Source: an uncultured Bacteroidales bacterium
Lineage (GTDB): Bacteria; Bacteroidota; Bacteroidia; Bacteroidales; F082
Direction of reading: 5' to 3'
DNA length: 64,000 nt
Assembly: GCA_905234645.1 (NCBI GenBank)
Contig: CAJOIS010000003.1
Coordinates: 58,395 to 122,394, forward strand
Shown one piece after another: positions 46,370 through 55,173 of the stretch (position 1 is the stretch's first letter; each line of letters starts with the position of its first letter). The notes beneath the pieces are model-generated. The model saw only the letters and a list, made by a program, of their open reading frames with translations. It made no database searches and was not told where the DNA came from. The position numbers were made by a program, and so were the translations under genes.

Positions 46370-48033
46370 TTGTGCTTGAAGAATCTCAAGTTCAAGTAAA
46401 TGGTACCATGAGACGACAATTGGGTTTGGCTATGTATTTTGACGATGGCACCACAGGTGAAGTAGAAGAATACTGGATTGAAGGTGTGGGCAGCACTTAC
46501 GGCTTCTTGAACAGTGGCTATGAAGGTTGGGTCGGCGCGTTTGTCCATCTGTTGTGCTACCACGAGAACGGCGACCTGGTTTGGGACAACGAGGCGTTTG
46601 ACGAGTGCGTGATGAACAGCGACGGAGTGCCTGCGTCGTTTGCTCCCCAAGAGGCGGAGTGGTATTTCGATGTGTTCGACCCATGGGGCACTCATCCTGA
46701 ATATCAGAGGTTTTACGTGGATGGCGACACGATTATCCAAGGTCATCAGTGCAGCATCATCATTCAGCGTTTTGTTGAAACAGAGCATGATGGGGAAGAA
46801 TATGTGTATGAGGAAGACAACAAGGTGTATTGGTTGAACCCGACCACAAACGCCTTCTCGACCTTGTATGACTTTGATGCTGAAGCTGGCGAATCGTGGT
46901 ACTACGAAGTAGGTGAGTGTTCGCATTTGGTGATTGTCGATAGTGTTGGCAGCGTGACTTGGAATGGGCACACTTATCGTACGCAGTGGGTCAGGTTTAA
47001 CGATGACCTTCCGACTTATTATAGTGGGAAAATCATAGAAGGAATTGGCTATGAGAAAGGCTTGTTTCCCAGCGTTTATGTTTGTAATGGATGGGAAATC
47101 TTTGATGCAAGTGAGATAGAATACCTTCGTTGCTATGTTAATGATGGCGAGATGCTTTATCACGAAGGGGGATATGATTGCGAACAAACTACTGTCACAC
47201 CGCCGAGCCATCCTGAATGGTACTACGAAATCCTTAACGATGATGGCACTATTACCTACCAATACATGTACCAGGCGGGCGACACCATCATCAATGACGA
47301 GCCGACGCATATCCTCGTGAGAATCAACACGCTTTACGACAAAGGATTGCGTGATGAGGTGACACATGAGTATGTCTTTGAGCTCAACGGCAAGTTATAT
47401 TGGTGGAACAAGCGCACTCATAGTTTCACCGTGCTTTATGACTACGAAGCCGAGGTTGGCGACAGCTGGAATATCATGGTCGGCATAGAGCCTCCACTCA
47501 CCATGACTGTGGATGCTGTGGATTTCGTCGAATACGAAGGTAGAACCTATCGTGTGATGCACGTCAGCGACCCCGACGACCTTTTCAGCGGCAACATCGT
47601 GTGCGGCATCGGACACCTGACGAGTTTCTTCCCCGAGCGGCTGATGGGCGACGGCGAGCGTACGCGCGTGGATGGTCTGCGCTGCTATTGGGTTGGGGAG
47701 GAACTGGTGTTTAAGATTGGCGATGAGGATTGCGATGCCATCATCAGCGAAATCCATAATGTTGAAGAGGATGGCCCTTCGACCCCTTCGACGGGCTCAG
47801 GGGCCTTGGTGGTTTATCCTAACCCTGCCAACGGCATTTTGAACGTATCTGTACGGCTGCCACAGTGTGACAGCCCTGCGGACCAAACGTATCGTATCAC
47901 TAACTTGATGGGCCAAACCTTGTTGACAGGCCAAATCACGGCTGAAAACCAACAAATTGATGTGTCGAATTTGCCCGAGGGTATGTATTTCATAACCTTT
48001 GCAGGTGATACGCAGAAATTTGTGCTACGATAA
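46306..48033 (+). CDS. T9SS surface protein paralog, C-terminal part (other half of the 44528 gene)
   Basis: Homology to the 41470 gene resumes at LIVLEESQVQVNGTMRRQLGL; CTD VVYPNPANGILNVS...YRITNLMGQTLLTG...MYFITFAGDTQKFVLR; no signal peptide, so its 'start' is not real. Confidence 0.75.
   Translation: MAAILPKRGAALRFQFSDYRLIVLEESQVQVNGTMRRQLGLAMYFDDGTTGEVEEYWIEGVGSTYGFLNSGYEGWVGAFVHLLCYHENGDLVWDNEAFDECVMNSDGVPASFAPQEAEWYFDVFDPWGTHPEYQRFYVDGDTIIQGHQCSIIIQRFVETEHDGEEYVYEEDNKVYWLNPTTNAFSTLYDFDAEAGESWYYEVGECSHLVIVDSVGSVTWNGHTYRTQWVRFNDDLPTYYSGKIIEGIGYEKGLFPSVYVCNGWEIFDASEIEYLRCYVNDGEMLYHEGGYDCEQTTVTPPSHPEWYYEILNDDGTITYQYMYQAGDTIINDEPTHILVRINTLYDKGLRDEVTHEYVFELNGKLYWWNKRTHSFTVLYDYEAEVGDSWNIMVGIEPPLTMTVDAVDFVEYEGRTYRVMHVSDPDDLFSGNIVCGIGHLTSFFPERLMGDGERTRVDGLRCYWVGEELVFKIGDEDCDAIISEIHNVEEDGPSTPSTGSGALVVYPNPANGILNVSVRLPQCDSPADQTYRITNLMGQTLLTGQITAENQQIDVSNLPEGMYFITFAGDTQKFVLR
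47773..47805. repeat. REP-like palindrome in coding sequence, copy 2
   Basis: GGCCCTTCGACCCCTTCGACGGGCTCAGGGGCC; core shared with 44245-44279. Confidence 0.75.
47855..47875. repeat. Palindrome in coding sequence, different family
   Basis: GGCTGCCAC-AGT-GTGACAGCC, one mismatch. Confidence 0.65.
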
Positions 48034-48059
48034 TCGTGGCTTAAAACCGAACCAAGAAA

Positions 48060-48089
48060 GTCCGTCTCGTAATGGGGCGGGCTTTTTTG
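48060..48089 (+). terminator. Terminator after the surface-protein genes
   Basis: CCGTCTC-GTAAT-GGGGCGG with wobble pairs then CTTTTTTG. Confidence 0.65.
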
Positions 48090-48118
48090 TACTGACTTTG
48101 TTTTTTTTCTTACTTTTG
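48086..48118 (+). promoter_or_regulatory. Promoter TTTG - 21 nt - TACTTTTG for trpS
   Basis: Matches Bacteroidetes -33/-7 architecture. Confidence 0.6.
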
Positions 48119-48139
48119 CACCCAAATAATCATTGACAT

Positions 48140-48206
48140 GAGACTTCGTGACACGAGACACGGGACGACCGACAGTCTTGCGTCTCGCAGTCCCGCGTCC
48201 CGAGTC
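48140..48206 (+). repeat. Structured GC-rich repeat, copy 2 (5' UTR of trpS)
   Basis: GAGACTTCGTGACACGAGACACGGGACGACCGACAGTCTTGCGTCTCGCAGTCCCGCGTCCCGAGTC, direct orientation relative to copy 1. Confidence 0.8.
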
Positions 48207-48219
48207 AAATAAAACATTT

Positions 48220-49230
48220 ATGGCAAAAGACATTGTTTTGAGCGGTATCCGTCCCACCGGAAACCTTCACCTTGGCAACTATTATGGCGCCGTGCGCAGC
48301 TTCGTGAAGATGCAGGAAGACTACAACTGCTATTTCTTCATTGCCGATTGGCATTCGCTGACCACGCACCCCACACCCGAAAACATACAGAAATCGGCTC
48401 GCACCATCTTGGCCGAATACCTCGCTTGCGGCATTGACCCCGAAAAAGCCACCATCTACATCCAAAGTGATGTGCCTGAAACGATAGAGTTATACCTCTA
48501 TTTCAACATGAACGCCTACATCGGCGAGCTAGGTCGTGTGACAACCTTCAAAGAGAAGGCTCGCCAGCAACCCGACAACGTTAATGCAGGCCTATTCACC
48601 TATCCGACCCTCATGGCTGCCGACATTCTGCAACACCGTGCCAAGTGGGTGCCCGTGGGTAAGGATCAGGAGCAGAACATGGAGATGGCACGCAAATGTG
48701 CCCGCCGCTTCAACAATATCTACAAGGTCGAGTTCTTCCCCGAGCCGCAGAACTACTACTTTGGTGGCGATGCCATCAAGGTGCCGGGATTGGACGGTAG
48801 CGGCAAGATGGGCAAGAGCGATGGCAACTGCATCTATCTCTTTGAGGACGAAAAAACCATGCGCAAGAAGGTGATGCGCGCCGTCACCGATAGCGGTCCG
48901 ACGGAGCCTAACAGCCCCAAGCCCGAGGTCATTCAGAACCTCTTCACGATGATGAACATCGTCAGCGAGCCCGAAACGGTGAAGTACTTCGACGAGAAGT
49001 GGAACGACTGCTCCATTCGCTATGGCGACATGAAGAAACAACTGGCAGACGACCTGGAGAAGGCCGTTGCCCCCATTCGCGAGCGCATCAAGGAGTACTC
49101 GTCCGACGAAGAAAGACTCAACCGTATCGCCCGTATGGGTGCCGAGAAGGCTCGCGAGAGCGCCGCAAAGACGTTGAACGAAGTGAGAAAGATCATTGGT
49201 TTTAGACAATACTGTATTTTTTCAGTGTAA
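48220..49230 (+). CDS. trpS: Tryptophanyl-tRNA synthetase
   Basis: SGIRPTGNLHLGNYYGAV (HIGH) and GKMGKSDGN (KMSKS); start MAKDIVLSG. Confidence 0.97.
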   Translation: MAKDIVLSGIRPTGNLHLGNYYGAVRSFVKMQEDYNCYFFIADWHSLTTHPTPENIQKSARTILAEYLACGIDPEKATIYIQSDVPETIELYLYFNMNAYIGELGRVTTFKEKARQQPDNVNAGLFTYPTLMAADILQHRAKWVPVGKDQEQNMEMARKCARRFNNIYKVEFFPEPQNYYFGGDAIKVPGLDGSGKMGKSDGNCIYLFEDEKTMRKKVMRAVTDSGPTEPNSPKPEVIQNLFTMMNIVSEPETVKYFDEKWNDCSIRYGDMKKQLADDLEKAVAPIRERIKEYSSDEERLNRIARMGAEKARESAAKTLNEVRKIIGFRQYCIFSV

Positions 49231-49431
49231 GTAAATGTCCATAATTAATATAGATTACATAAAAGACGCGAGAGCTTTTATTAGCTTTAATCCGTGAGTT
49301 TTTAGCATTGTTGCCACTAAGTTTAATGCTGACGGCTTATAGCTTATGGCTAATTACACAAAGCGTCATTTAGTTTTTAACACGTACATAATTAACATCA
49401 TTATCGATTAAACAATTCAGTTTTTTAAACA

Positions 49432-50232
49432 ATGAAGAAAACGATTTTACTTCTTACGGCTTGTGTCATGATGGGTATCAATGCGTTTGCCCAGACTAGA
49501 CCTGAAAGAGCCTTGTACTTGGACATGGGAGTCGGCCGTGGCATCTCCAATTCCTACGACAACGGCGTGGTTCCATTCTTCATCACGGGTGTATCCAGCA
49601 TCATGACTGCTGGTGCAACGTATGAATGGAAACGCTATGAGACGGATCTCGAATTCCGTAACGTCAGAGCTACCTTAGCCAAACCGGACGGCACTGACGT
49701 TAACTATGAAATCAACTACGACCTTCTCTATCGTGTCCACGATTCGAAAAGCGGCCGTTGGCGCCAATGGGTTGGTGGCGACATCGACGCTTTTGTCGAC
49801 GTTCGTCAGATCCCTAGTTTGCAAAATGCATCGACCAACCTTTCCATCATGGGCAGCCTCGGTCTGATTTGGAAAGCTGAATGCGATTTTGCTTACAACA
49901 AAGACAAAACCCACAGCTGGCTGACTGCCTACAGCAAGATGAATCTGCCTTTGGCGGGCGTGGCTTACCGTCCCGACTTTTCCTATGTGGGCGATGGCAT
50001 CGGCGTGACCGATATATTTAAATTGCTTATGGCCGAGCACCACAGCTTTGTCAAGTTCTTCCCCGGCTGCAACACTGACTTGGGCCTGCGCCTCAACTTC
50101 AAGAATGGTAACCGCATCTCCTTCAACTATCGTTGGGACTTTGTCACCACGGGCCACAAAGACGTCTACAATTACGTTAACGCCATTCATAGCTTCAACG
50201 CCATCTTTATGTTCAACCTTTATAGAAAATAA
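49432..50232 (+). CDS. Secreted/outer-membrane protein of unknown function
   Basis: Signal peptide MKKTILLLTACVMMGINAFAQ; alternating hydrophobic strands, C-terminal aromatic FNLYRK. Confidence 0.65.
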   Translation: MKKTILLLTACVMMGINAFAQTRPERALYLDMGVGRGISNSYDNGVVPFFITGVSSIMTAGATYEWKRYETDLEFRNVRATLAKPDGTDVNYEINYDLLYRVHDSKSGRWRQWVGGDIDAFVDVRQIPSLQNASTNLSIMGSLGLIWKAECDFAYNKDKTHSWLTAYSKMNLPLAGVAYRPDFSYVGDGIGVTDIFKLLMAEHHSFVKFFPGCNTDLGLRLNFKNGNRISFNYRWDFVTTGHKDVYNYVNAIHSFNAIFMFNLYRK

Positions 50233-50237
50233 TCGTT

Positions 50238-51269
50238 ATGAAAAACATTCGTACTATAGTTTTCTGCCTTCTGGTATTGGCTTTTGCCTCTTGTGAGCGT
50301 ATTGTTTCCGATAAAAACGCTCCCGACAATCCAGTCAATGTGTTCGAATACCTTTGGGACAAGGTAGACACGCAGTATTCCTTTTTCGACATCAAGGGCA
50401 TCGACTGGGACTCCATCCATCAGGTCTATCGTCCCAAGGTGTATGACGAGATGACCGATGACAGCCTGTTCAACGTCTGCGCAGCAATGATCAACACGTT
50501 GAAGGACGGACACACCAACCTTTTTAGCGACTTCAATATCTCGCATAGCGACTCCATGTTCTATTTGATGATGGAAGGCAGCCAATTGGATGCCAACGTC
50601 GTGGAAGCCAACTATCTGACGCCTTATGGCTACACCACTGGCAGTTTCAAACACAACTTCATCCGCAATGGCGAGGTGGCTTACATCCGTTATAGCTCGT
50701 TCGGCAACGAAATCAGCGATGCCGACTTGCTGTTTGTCATGGACCGCTACAAGGACTGCAAAGGCTTGATTATCGACCTTCGCGACAATGGCGGTGGGTC
50801 ATCGGCCAACTTGAACAAACTGCTCAGCATCTTCGACAACCATGGACAAGAGCTGTTCAAGTCACAAATCAAGTCGGGTCCAGGCCACGACGAGTTCACC
50901 GACTACCGTACCGTGTATGCCGCCGACAGCAGTTTCTTGGGTAAGGACAAGCCTTACATCAAGCCTGTAGCCGTGTTGGTTGACCGCGGTTCTTTCAGCG
51001 CCACTTCTTTCTTCTCGGTGGCCACCCAAGCTTACGACAACATCAAGTTGTATGGCGATTACACCGGTGGCGGCATGGGCATGCCTAACGGCGGTGCGTT
51101 GCCCAACGGTTGGACCTATCGTTTTAGCATTACCCGTACCATAGCCCTCGATGGCGGCAACTATGAGAACGGTGTCCCGCCCGATGTGCGTGTCCTCCTC
51201 GACCGCGACTTGGCCGCCCAGGGCATCGACAACATCATCGAGACTGCAGCGGACTGGATTGTGCAATAA
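50238..51269 (+). CDS. S41 family (C-terminal processing-like) peptidase lipoprotein
   Basis: Lipobox VLAFASCERI; GLIIDLRDNGGGSSANL...VLVDRGSFSATSFF...GDYTGGGMGMPNGGALPNGW. Confidence 0.9.
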   Translation: MKNIRTIVFCLLVLAFASCERIVSDKNAPDNPVNVFEYLWDKVDTQYSFFDIKGIDWDSIHQVYRPKVYDEMTDDSLFNVCAAMINTLKDGHTNLFSDFNISHSDSMFYLMMEGSQLDANVVEANYLTPYGYTTGSFKHNFIRNGEVAYIRYSSFGNEISDADLLFVMDRYKDCKGLIIDLRDNGGGSSANLNKLLSIFDNHGQELFKSQIKSGPGHDEFTDYRTVYAADSSFLGKDKPYIKPVAVLVDRGSFSATSFFSVATQAYDNIKLYGDYTGGGMGMPNGGALPNGWTYRFSITRTIALDGGNYENGVPPDVRVLLDRDLAAQGIDNIIETAADWIVQ

Positions 51270-51289
51270 ACATAACAATCAAAAGAATA

Positions 51290-51322
51290 ATCCCCGAGGT
51301 TGCCTCGGGGATTTGTGGTTTT
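51290..51322 (+). terminator. Terminator after the S41 peptidase
   Basis: ATCCCCGAGG-TTG-CCTCGGGGAT perfect stem followed by TTGTGGT8. Confidence 0.75.
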
Positions 51323-51335
51323 TTTTACAGCTCAA

Positions 51336-52529
51336 ATGGGAGACTTTATCACATACGAAAAAATACCAGAGCGTGCGGTCCTCATTGCCGTGGCCTCCAA
51401 ACAACAAGGCCGTGAGCGCACGGAGGAATATCTTGACGAGCTGGCCTTCTTGCTGGAGACGGCAGGCGGCGTGCCCGTGGCACGTTTCGTGCAGGCCATG
51501 GACCATCCGAGCAGTGTGACCTATCTCGGCTCGGGCAAATTGGAGGAAATCCATCAATACATTAAGGCGGAGAACATTGAGATTGCCGTCATCGACGACG
51601 AGCTGAGTGCCACGCAGGCCCGCAACATGGAGCAGGCTTTGGAGTGCCGTGTTCTCGACCGCACGAGCTTGATTCTTGATATCTTCGCCTCCAATGCCCA
51701 TACAGCACACGCCAAGGCACAGGTGGAACTGGCGCAATACCAATACCTGCTGCCTCGCCTGACCCGCATGTGGACCCACTTGGAAAGACAAAGAGGTGGT
51801 ATCGGTATGCGTGGCCCTGGTGAGACCCAGATCGAGACCGACCGCCGTTTGATTCTGGAACGCATCGCTTTATTGAAAGAGAAGCTCAAGGATATAGACA
51901 TGCAGAAGACCGTGCAGCGCAAGAACCGCGGCAAGTTGGTACGTGTGGCCTTGGTGGGCTATACCAACGTGGGCAAGTCGACCATCATGAACCTGTTGAG
52001 CAAGTCGGAGGTGTATACCGAGAACAAACTTTTCGCCACGCTTGACACCACGGTGCGCAAGGTGGTGGTGGAGAATCTGCCGTTCCTGCTGTCTGACACT
52101 GTCGGTTTCATTCGCAAGCTGCCGCATCATCTCGTGGAGTCGTTCAAGTCCACTTTGGACGAGGTGCGTGAGTCGGACATCCTGTTGCATGTGGTGGACA
52201 TCTCACATCCTGACTTCGAGGCGCAGATGGAGGTGGTGAACCAAACTTTGGCCGAGTTGGGCTGCGCCGACAAGAAGACCATTGTTGTCTTCAACAAGAC
52301 CGATGCCTATACCTGGGAGGAGAAAGACCCCGACGACCTCACGCCGCCTACCAAGTGCAATGTCTCCTATGAGGAACTGAAAAAGACCTGGATGGCCAAG
52401 ATGAATGACGGCTGTATCTTCATCTCCGCCAAAAACCGCGACAATTATCAAGAGTTCCGCGACTTGCTCTACAAGGAAATCCGTGACATGCACGCCATCA
52501 GGTATCCTTACGACAATTTCTTGTATTAG
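51336..52529 (+). CDS. hflX: GTPase HflX
   Basis: GPGETQIETDRR; GYTNVGKST; DTVGFIRKLPHHLVESFKSTL; NKTD. Confidence 0.96.
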   Translation: MGDFITYEKIPERAVLIAVASKQQGRERTEEYLDELAFLLETAGGVPVARFVQAMDHPSSVTYLGSGKLEEIHQYIKAENIEIAVIDDELSATQARNMEQALECRVLDRTSLILDIFASNAHTAHAKAQVELAQYQYLLPRLTRMWTHLERQRGGIGMRGPGETQIETDRRLILERIALLKEKLKDIDMQKTVQRKNRGKLVRVALVGYTNVGKSTIMNLLSKSEVYTENKLFATLDTTVRKVVVENLPFLLSDTVGFIRKLPHHLVESFKSTLDEVRESDILLHVVDISHPDFEAQMEVVNQTLAELGCADKKTIVVFNKTDAYTWEEKDPDDLTPPTKCNVSYEELKKTWMAKMNDGCIFISAKNRDNYQEFRDLLYKEIRDMHAIRYPYDNFLY

Positions 52530-52534
52530 CTCTT

Positions 52535-54283
52535 ATGATTGGGAGAAATACGACAAGAATCTGCGTGATGATATTGGCATTAATATGGCCAATGGTATTG
52601 TGCGCAAAGGATGCTGATGTGTTGTTCTCACATCAAGGTGGGTTTTACGATAAGCCGTTTCCAATCACCCTCACCTGTCCCAAGGGATATGCAATTCATT
52701 ACACTATCAATGGGAATACCCCTACTATTTCAGATTTGAGATACGAGATCCCTTTGCTTTTGGATCAAGCATTGTATTCACATTCAGATATTTATACTAT
52801 ACAAAGCTGTTCTGATGAAAACTGGCGTGTGCCGAAAAGCATTCGCCATTGCATCGTTGTTCGTGCTGCGGCTTTTAATGATGATGGTGAGCGAATAGGA
52901 GAGGTCGAGACCAATACGTATTTTATCAAATCTCTTGGAAATGATTTTCACGACCTGCCAGTCATCTCACTTTGTGCAGACTCGCTTTCACTTTTCGATT
53001 ACGATACGGGAATTTATGTCTATGGAAAAAACGCTGCCAATTATCATCAACATGGAAGGGATTGGGAGCGTCTTTGCAATGTGGAGTTCTATGAGAAGGA
53101 TTCAGAGGGAATTAATCAACAAGTGGGTTTGAGATTACATGGTTTTGGGTCAAGAAATGGCATGCAGAAAGGAATGAAACTATATGCTCGAAAAGAGTAT
53201 GGTTGTTCAAGACTGCATTACCCATTCTTTGGGGAAGAAGGGAATAGCAGCTTCAAGCATTTGATACTAAGACCTTTTGGGTGCGAGTTGTTTAGGGACC
53301 ATCTGTGTACTAAGATTGGCGAGAACTTGGATTTTGAGATTCCCGCTTCGCGCCCAGTTGTGCTTTTCCTCAACGGTGAATATTGGGGACTGTATTTCTT
53401 GAAGGAACGTCCTGATGACCGTTATATCGAAGATCATTTTGGCTATAATAGGGAGGAAGTTAACATTATCGAATCTTGGTCGGGCGTTGTTGCAAAAGGA
53501 AGCAATGATGGATTTCTCAGGATGATGCGATGGGTGATGCAAGCCGACATAGCCAATGACTCGGTTTATCAACAAGTATGTCAGATCATTGACATGGAAT
53601 GTTTTATCGATTATTATTGTTTTCAATTGTTTATAGCCAATGCGGATTGGCCAGATAACAACATGCGTTGTTGGCAGGCCCAAGATGGGAAATGGCGCTG
53701 GATTTTTTTTGACGGAGGCTATTGCATGGCTTCGTATCGTCCTATGCTTTCATGCACCTTGTTCAGTGATGAAAATAGGGATGTGTCGACTTTTTTGTTT
53801 AGCAAATTGCTCACAAACGCTTGTTTCAGAGAACAATTCTATCAGCGTTTTGGAACTCTGCTCGTCAACGACTTCTATTCAAAAGAGACGCACAAGTGTT
53901 TTCATCTCATTTTAGAGAGCATAGAGGATGAGATCGACCCCAATTTTCGTAGATTCGGGTTGGTGGATTATGAAAGCCAATATGATTTCCAAGTTGATTT
54001 TATGGATGATTTTCTGACCATCAGAATCGCAAGTGCCGCCGCAATGATTTACAATTTGTATTATCGTAACGGTTGGGAGTACAAGGGGTCCAGGTCGGAG
54101 AAACAGGTTCGTTTCTACGAAATGGGAGGCAAACGCCCTACGTTCTTGTTTAGAATGGCGAAGCAGTTCAAGGATTGGAGATATGTCAGTGCTTATTTCT
54201 CGTATGAGTGGTTTCGCATTAGGAGGGATTTCCAAGAATCTCTTCACCGAAATCTGAAGCGTGTCAAAACTTGGAAGATATAG
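52535..54283 (+). CDS. CotH kinase family protein with chitobiase/beta-hexosaminidase-like N-terminal domain
   Basis: HYTINGNTPT N-terminal module; LPVISLCADSLSLFDYDTGIYV; VGLRLHGFGSR; FLNGEYWGLYFLKERPDDRYIEDHFG; FDGGYCM. Confidence 0.88.
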   Translation: MIGRNTTRICVMILALIWPMVLCAKDADVLFSHQGGFYDKPFPITLTCPKGYAIHYTINGNTPTISDLRYEIPLLLDQALYSHSDIYTIQSCSDENWRVPKSIRHCIVVRAAAFNDDGERIGEVETNTYFIKSLGNDFHDLPVISLCADSLSLFDYDTGIYVYGKNAANYHQHGRDWERLCNVEFYEKDSEGINQQVGLRLHGFGSRNGMQKGMKLYARKEYGCSRLHYPFFGEEGNSSFKHLILRPFGCELFRDHLCTKIGENLDFEIPASRPVVLFLNGEYWGLYFLKERPDDRYIEDHFGYNREEVNIIESWSGVVAKGSNDGFLRMMRWVMQADIANDSVYQQVCQIIDMECFIDYYCFQLFIANADWPDNNMRCWQAQDGKWRWIFFDGGYCMASYRPMLSCTLFSDENRDVSTFLFSKLLTNACFREQFYQRFGTLLVNDFYSKETHKCFHLILESIEDEIDPNFRRFGLVDYESQYDFQVDFMDDFLTIRIASAAAMIYNLYYRNGWEYKGSRSEKQVRFYEMGGKRPTFLFRMAKQFKDWRYVSAYFSYEWFRIRRDFQESLHRNLKRVKTWKI

Positions 54284-54331
54284 TAAAAAAGAATTCCTAT
54301 TGAACAAAAAACGGCTAAAAAACGAAATGGA

Positions 54332-55099
54332 ATGTATTTAATCGACACCCATACCCACGTCTACGACCACCAATTCAGCCTCGACCGCAGCGAAGCCATG
54401 CAACGGGCTTTGGATGCAGGCGTGAGGATGATGTTTTTACCCAATGTGGATGCCTCTACCATCGCGCCAATGCTCGAATTGCACGAGCAATGTCCCGACT
54501 GCACCCAAGTGATGATGGGCCTGCAACCCGAAGAAGTCAAAGAAGACTACAAGCAGGTGCTGGACTTGATGGAAAAGGAGTTGGAACGCGGCATTTATGT
54601 CGGCGTGGGAGAGGTCGGTCTCGATTTCTATTGGGACGCAACCTTCGAAAAGGAACAATTGGACGCTTTCGAGACCCAACTGGATTGGGCAAAGCAACTT
54701 GGTTTGCCGCTCTCCATCCACTGCCGCAACGCCTTCGACAAGATGGTGAAAATCCTTGAACACAAACAGGACGGCAATCTGCGCGGCATCATGCACTGCT
54801 TTACGGGTACGGAGGAGGAGGCTAAAGTCTACCTTGAACTAGGCTTTCACCTCGGTTTGGGTGGTGTGACTACCTATAAAAACTGTGGTGTGAAGGACTA
54901 TTTGCCCAATCTGCCTTTGGACAGAATCGTTTTGGAGACGGATGCACCTTATCTTGCACCTGTGCTTTGTCGCGGCAAGCGCAATGAACCGGCGTTTCTG
55001 GTACATACGGCACAAAAGATTGCTGACATTTTACAGATTCCTGTTGAGGAATTGGCGGCCGCCACAACGACAAATGCCCAGTCATTGTTTGGTATATGA
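54332..55099 (+). CDS. TatD family metal-dependent hydrolase
   Basis: IDTHTHVYDHQF; VGEVGLDFYWD; SIHCRNAFDKMVKIL; MHCFTG; ETDAPYLAP. Confidence 0.95.
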   Translation: MYLIDTHTHVYDHQFSLDRSEAMQRALDAGVRMMFLPNVDASTIAPMLELHEQCPDCTQVMMGLQPEEVKEDYKQVLDLMEKELERGIYVGVGEVGLDFYWDATFEKEQLDAFETQLDWAKQLGLPLSIHCRNAFDKMVKILEHKQDGNLRGIMHCFTGTEEEAKVYLELGFHLGLGGVTTYKNCGVKDYLPNLPLDRIVLETDAPYLAPVLCRGKRNEPAFLVHTAQKIADILQIPVEELAAATTTNAQSLFGI

Positions 55100-55129
55100 A
55101 AAAGGTCGCCGACGCAAGCGCCGGCGACC
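55099..55129 (-). terminator. Terminator for the RNR gene (minus strand)
   Basis: GGTCGCCGACGCAAGCGCCGGCGACC hairpin (one mismatch); on the minus strand it is followed by TTTTT. Confidence 0.7.
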
Positions 55130-55173
55130 CACCATTATGAAGATAAAAAACAACTGTCGTTTTTAGTTTTCAA

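Noticed and set aside
46340-46370. Programmed -1 ribosomal frameshifting in the second surface gene
   Set aside because: No slippery heptamer plus structure seen, and ~15 codons appear to be missing; deletion is simpler
48000-48150. Programmed frameshift or fusion between surface protein and trpS
   Set aside because: A terminator and a separate promoter lie between the genes
49231-49431. Small RNA or tRNA in the trpS-49432 gap
   Set aside because: AT-rich, no cloverleaf or clear hairpin-T-tract found by eye
51290-51336. Attenuator in front of hflX
   Set aside because: Strong terminator present, but no promoter box between S41 peptidase and terminator to make a separate leader; treated as the S41 terminator
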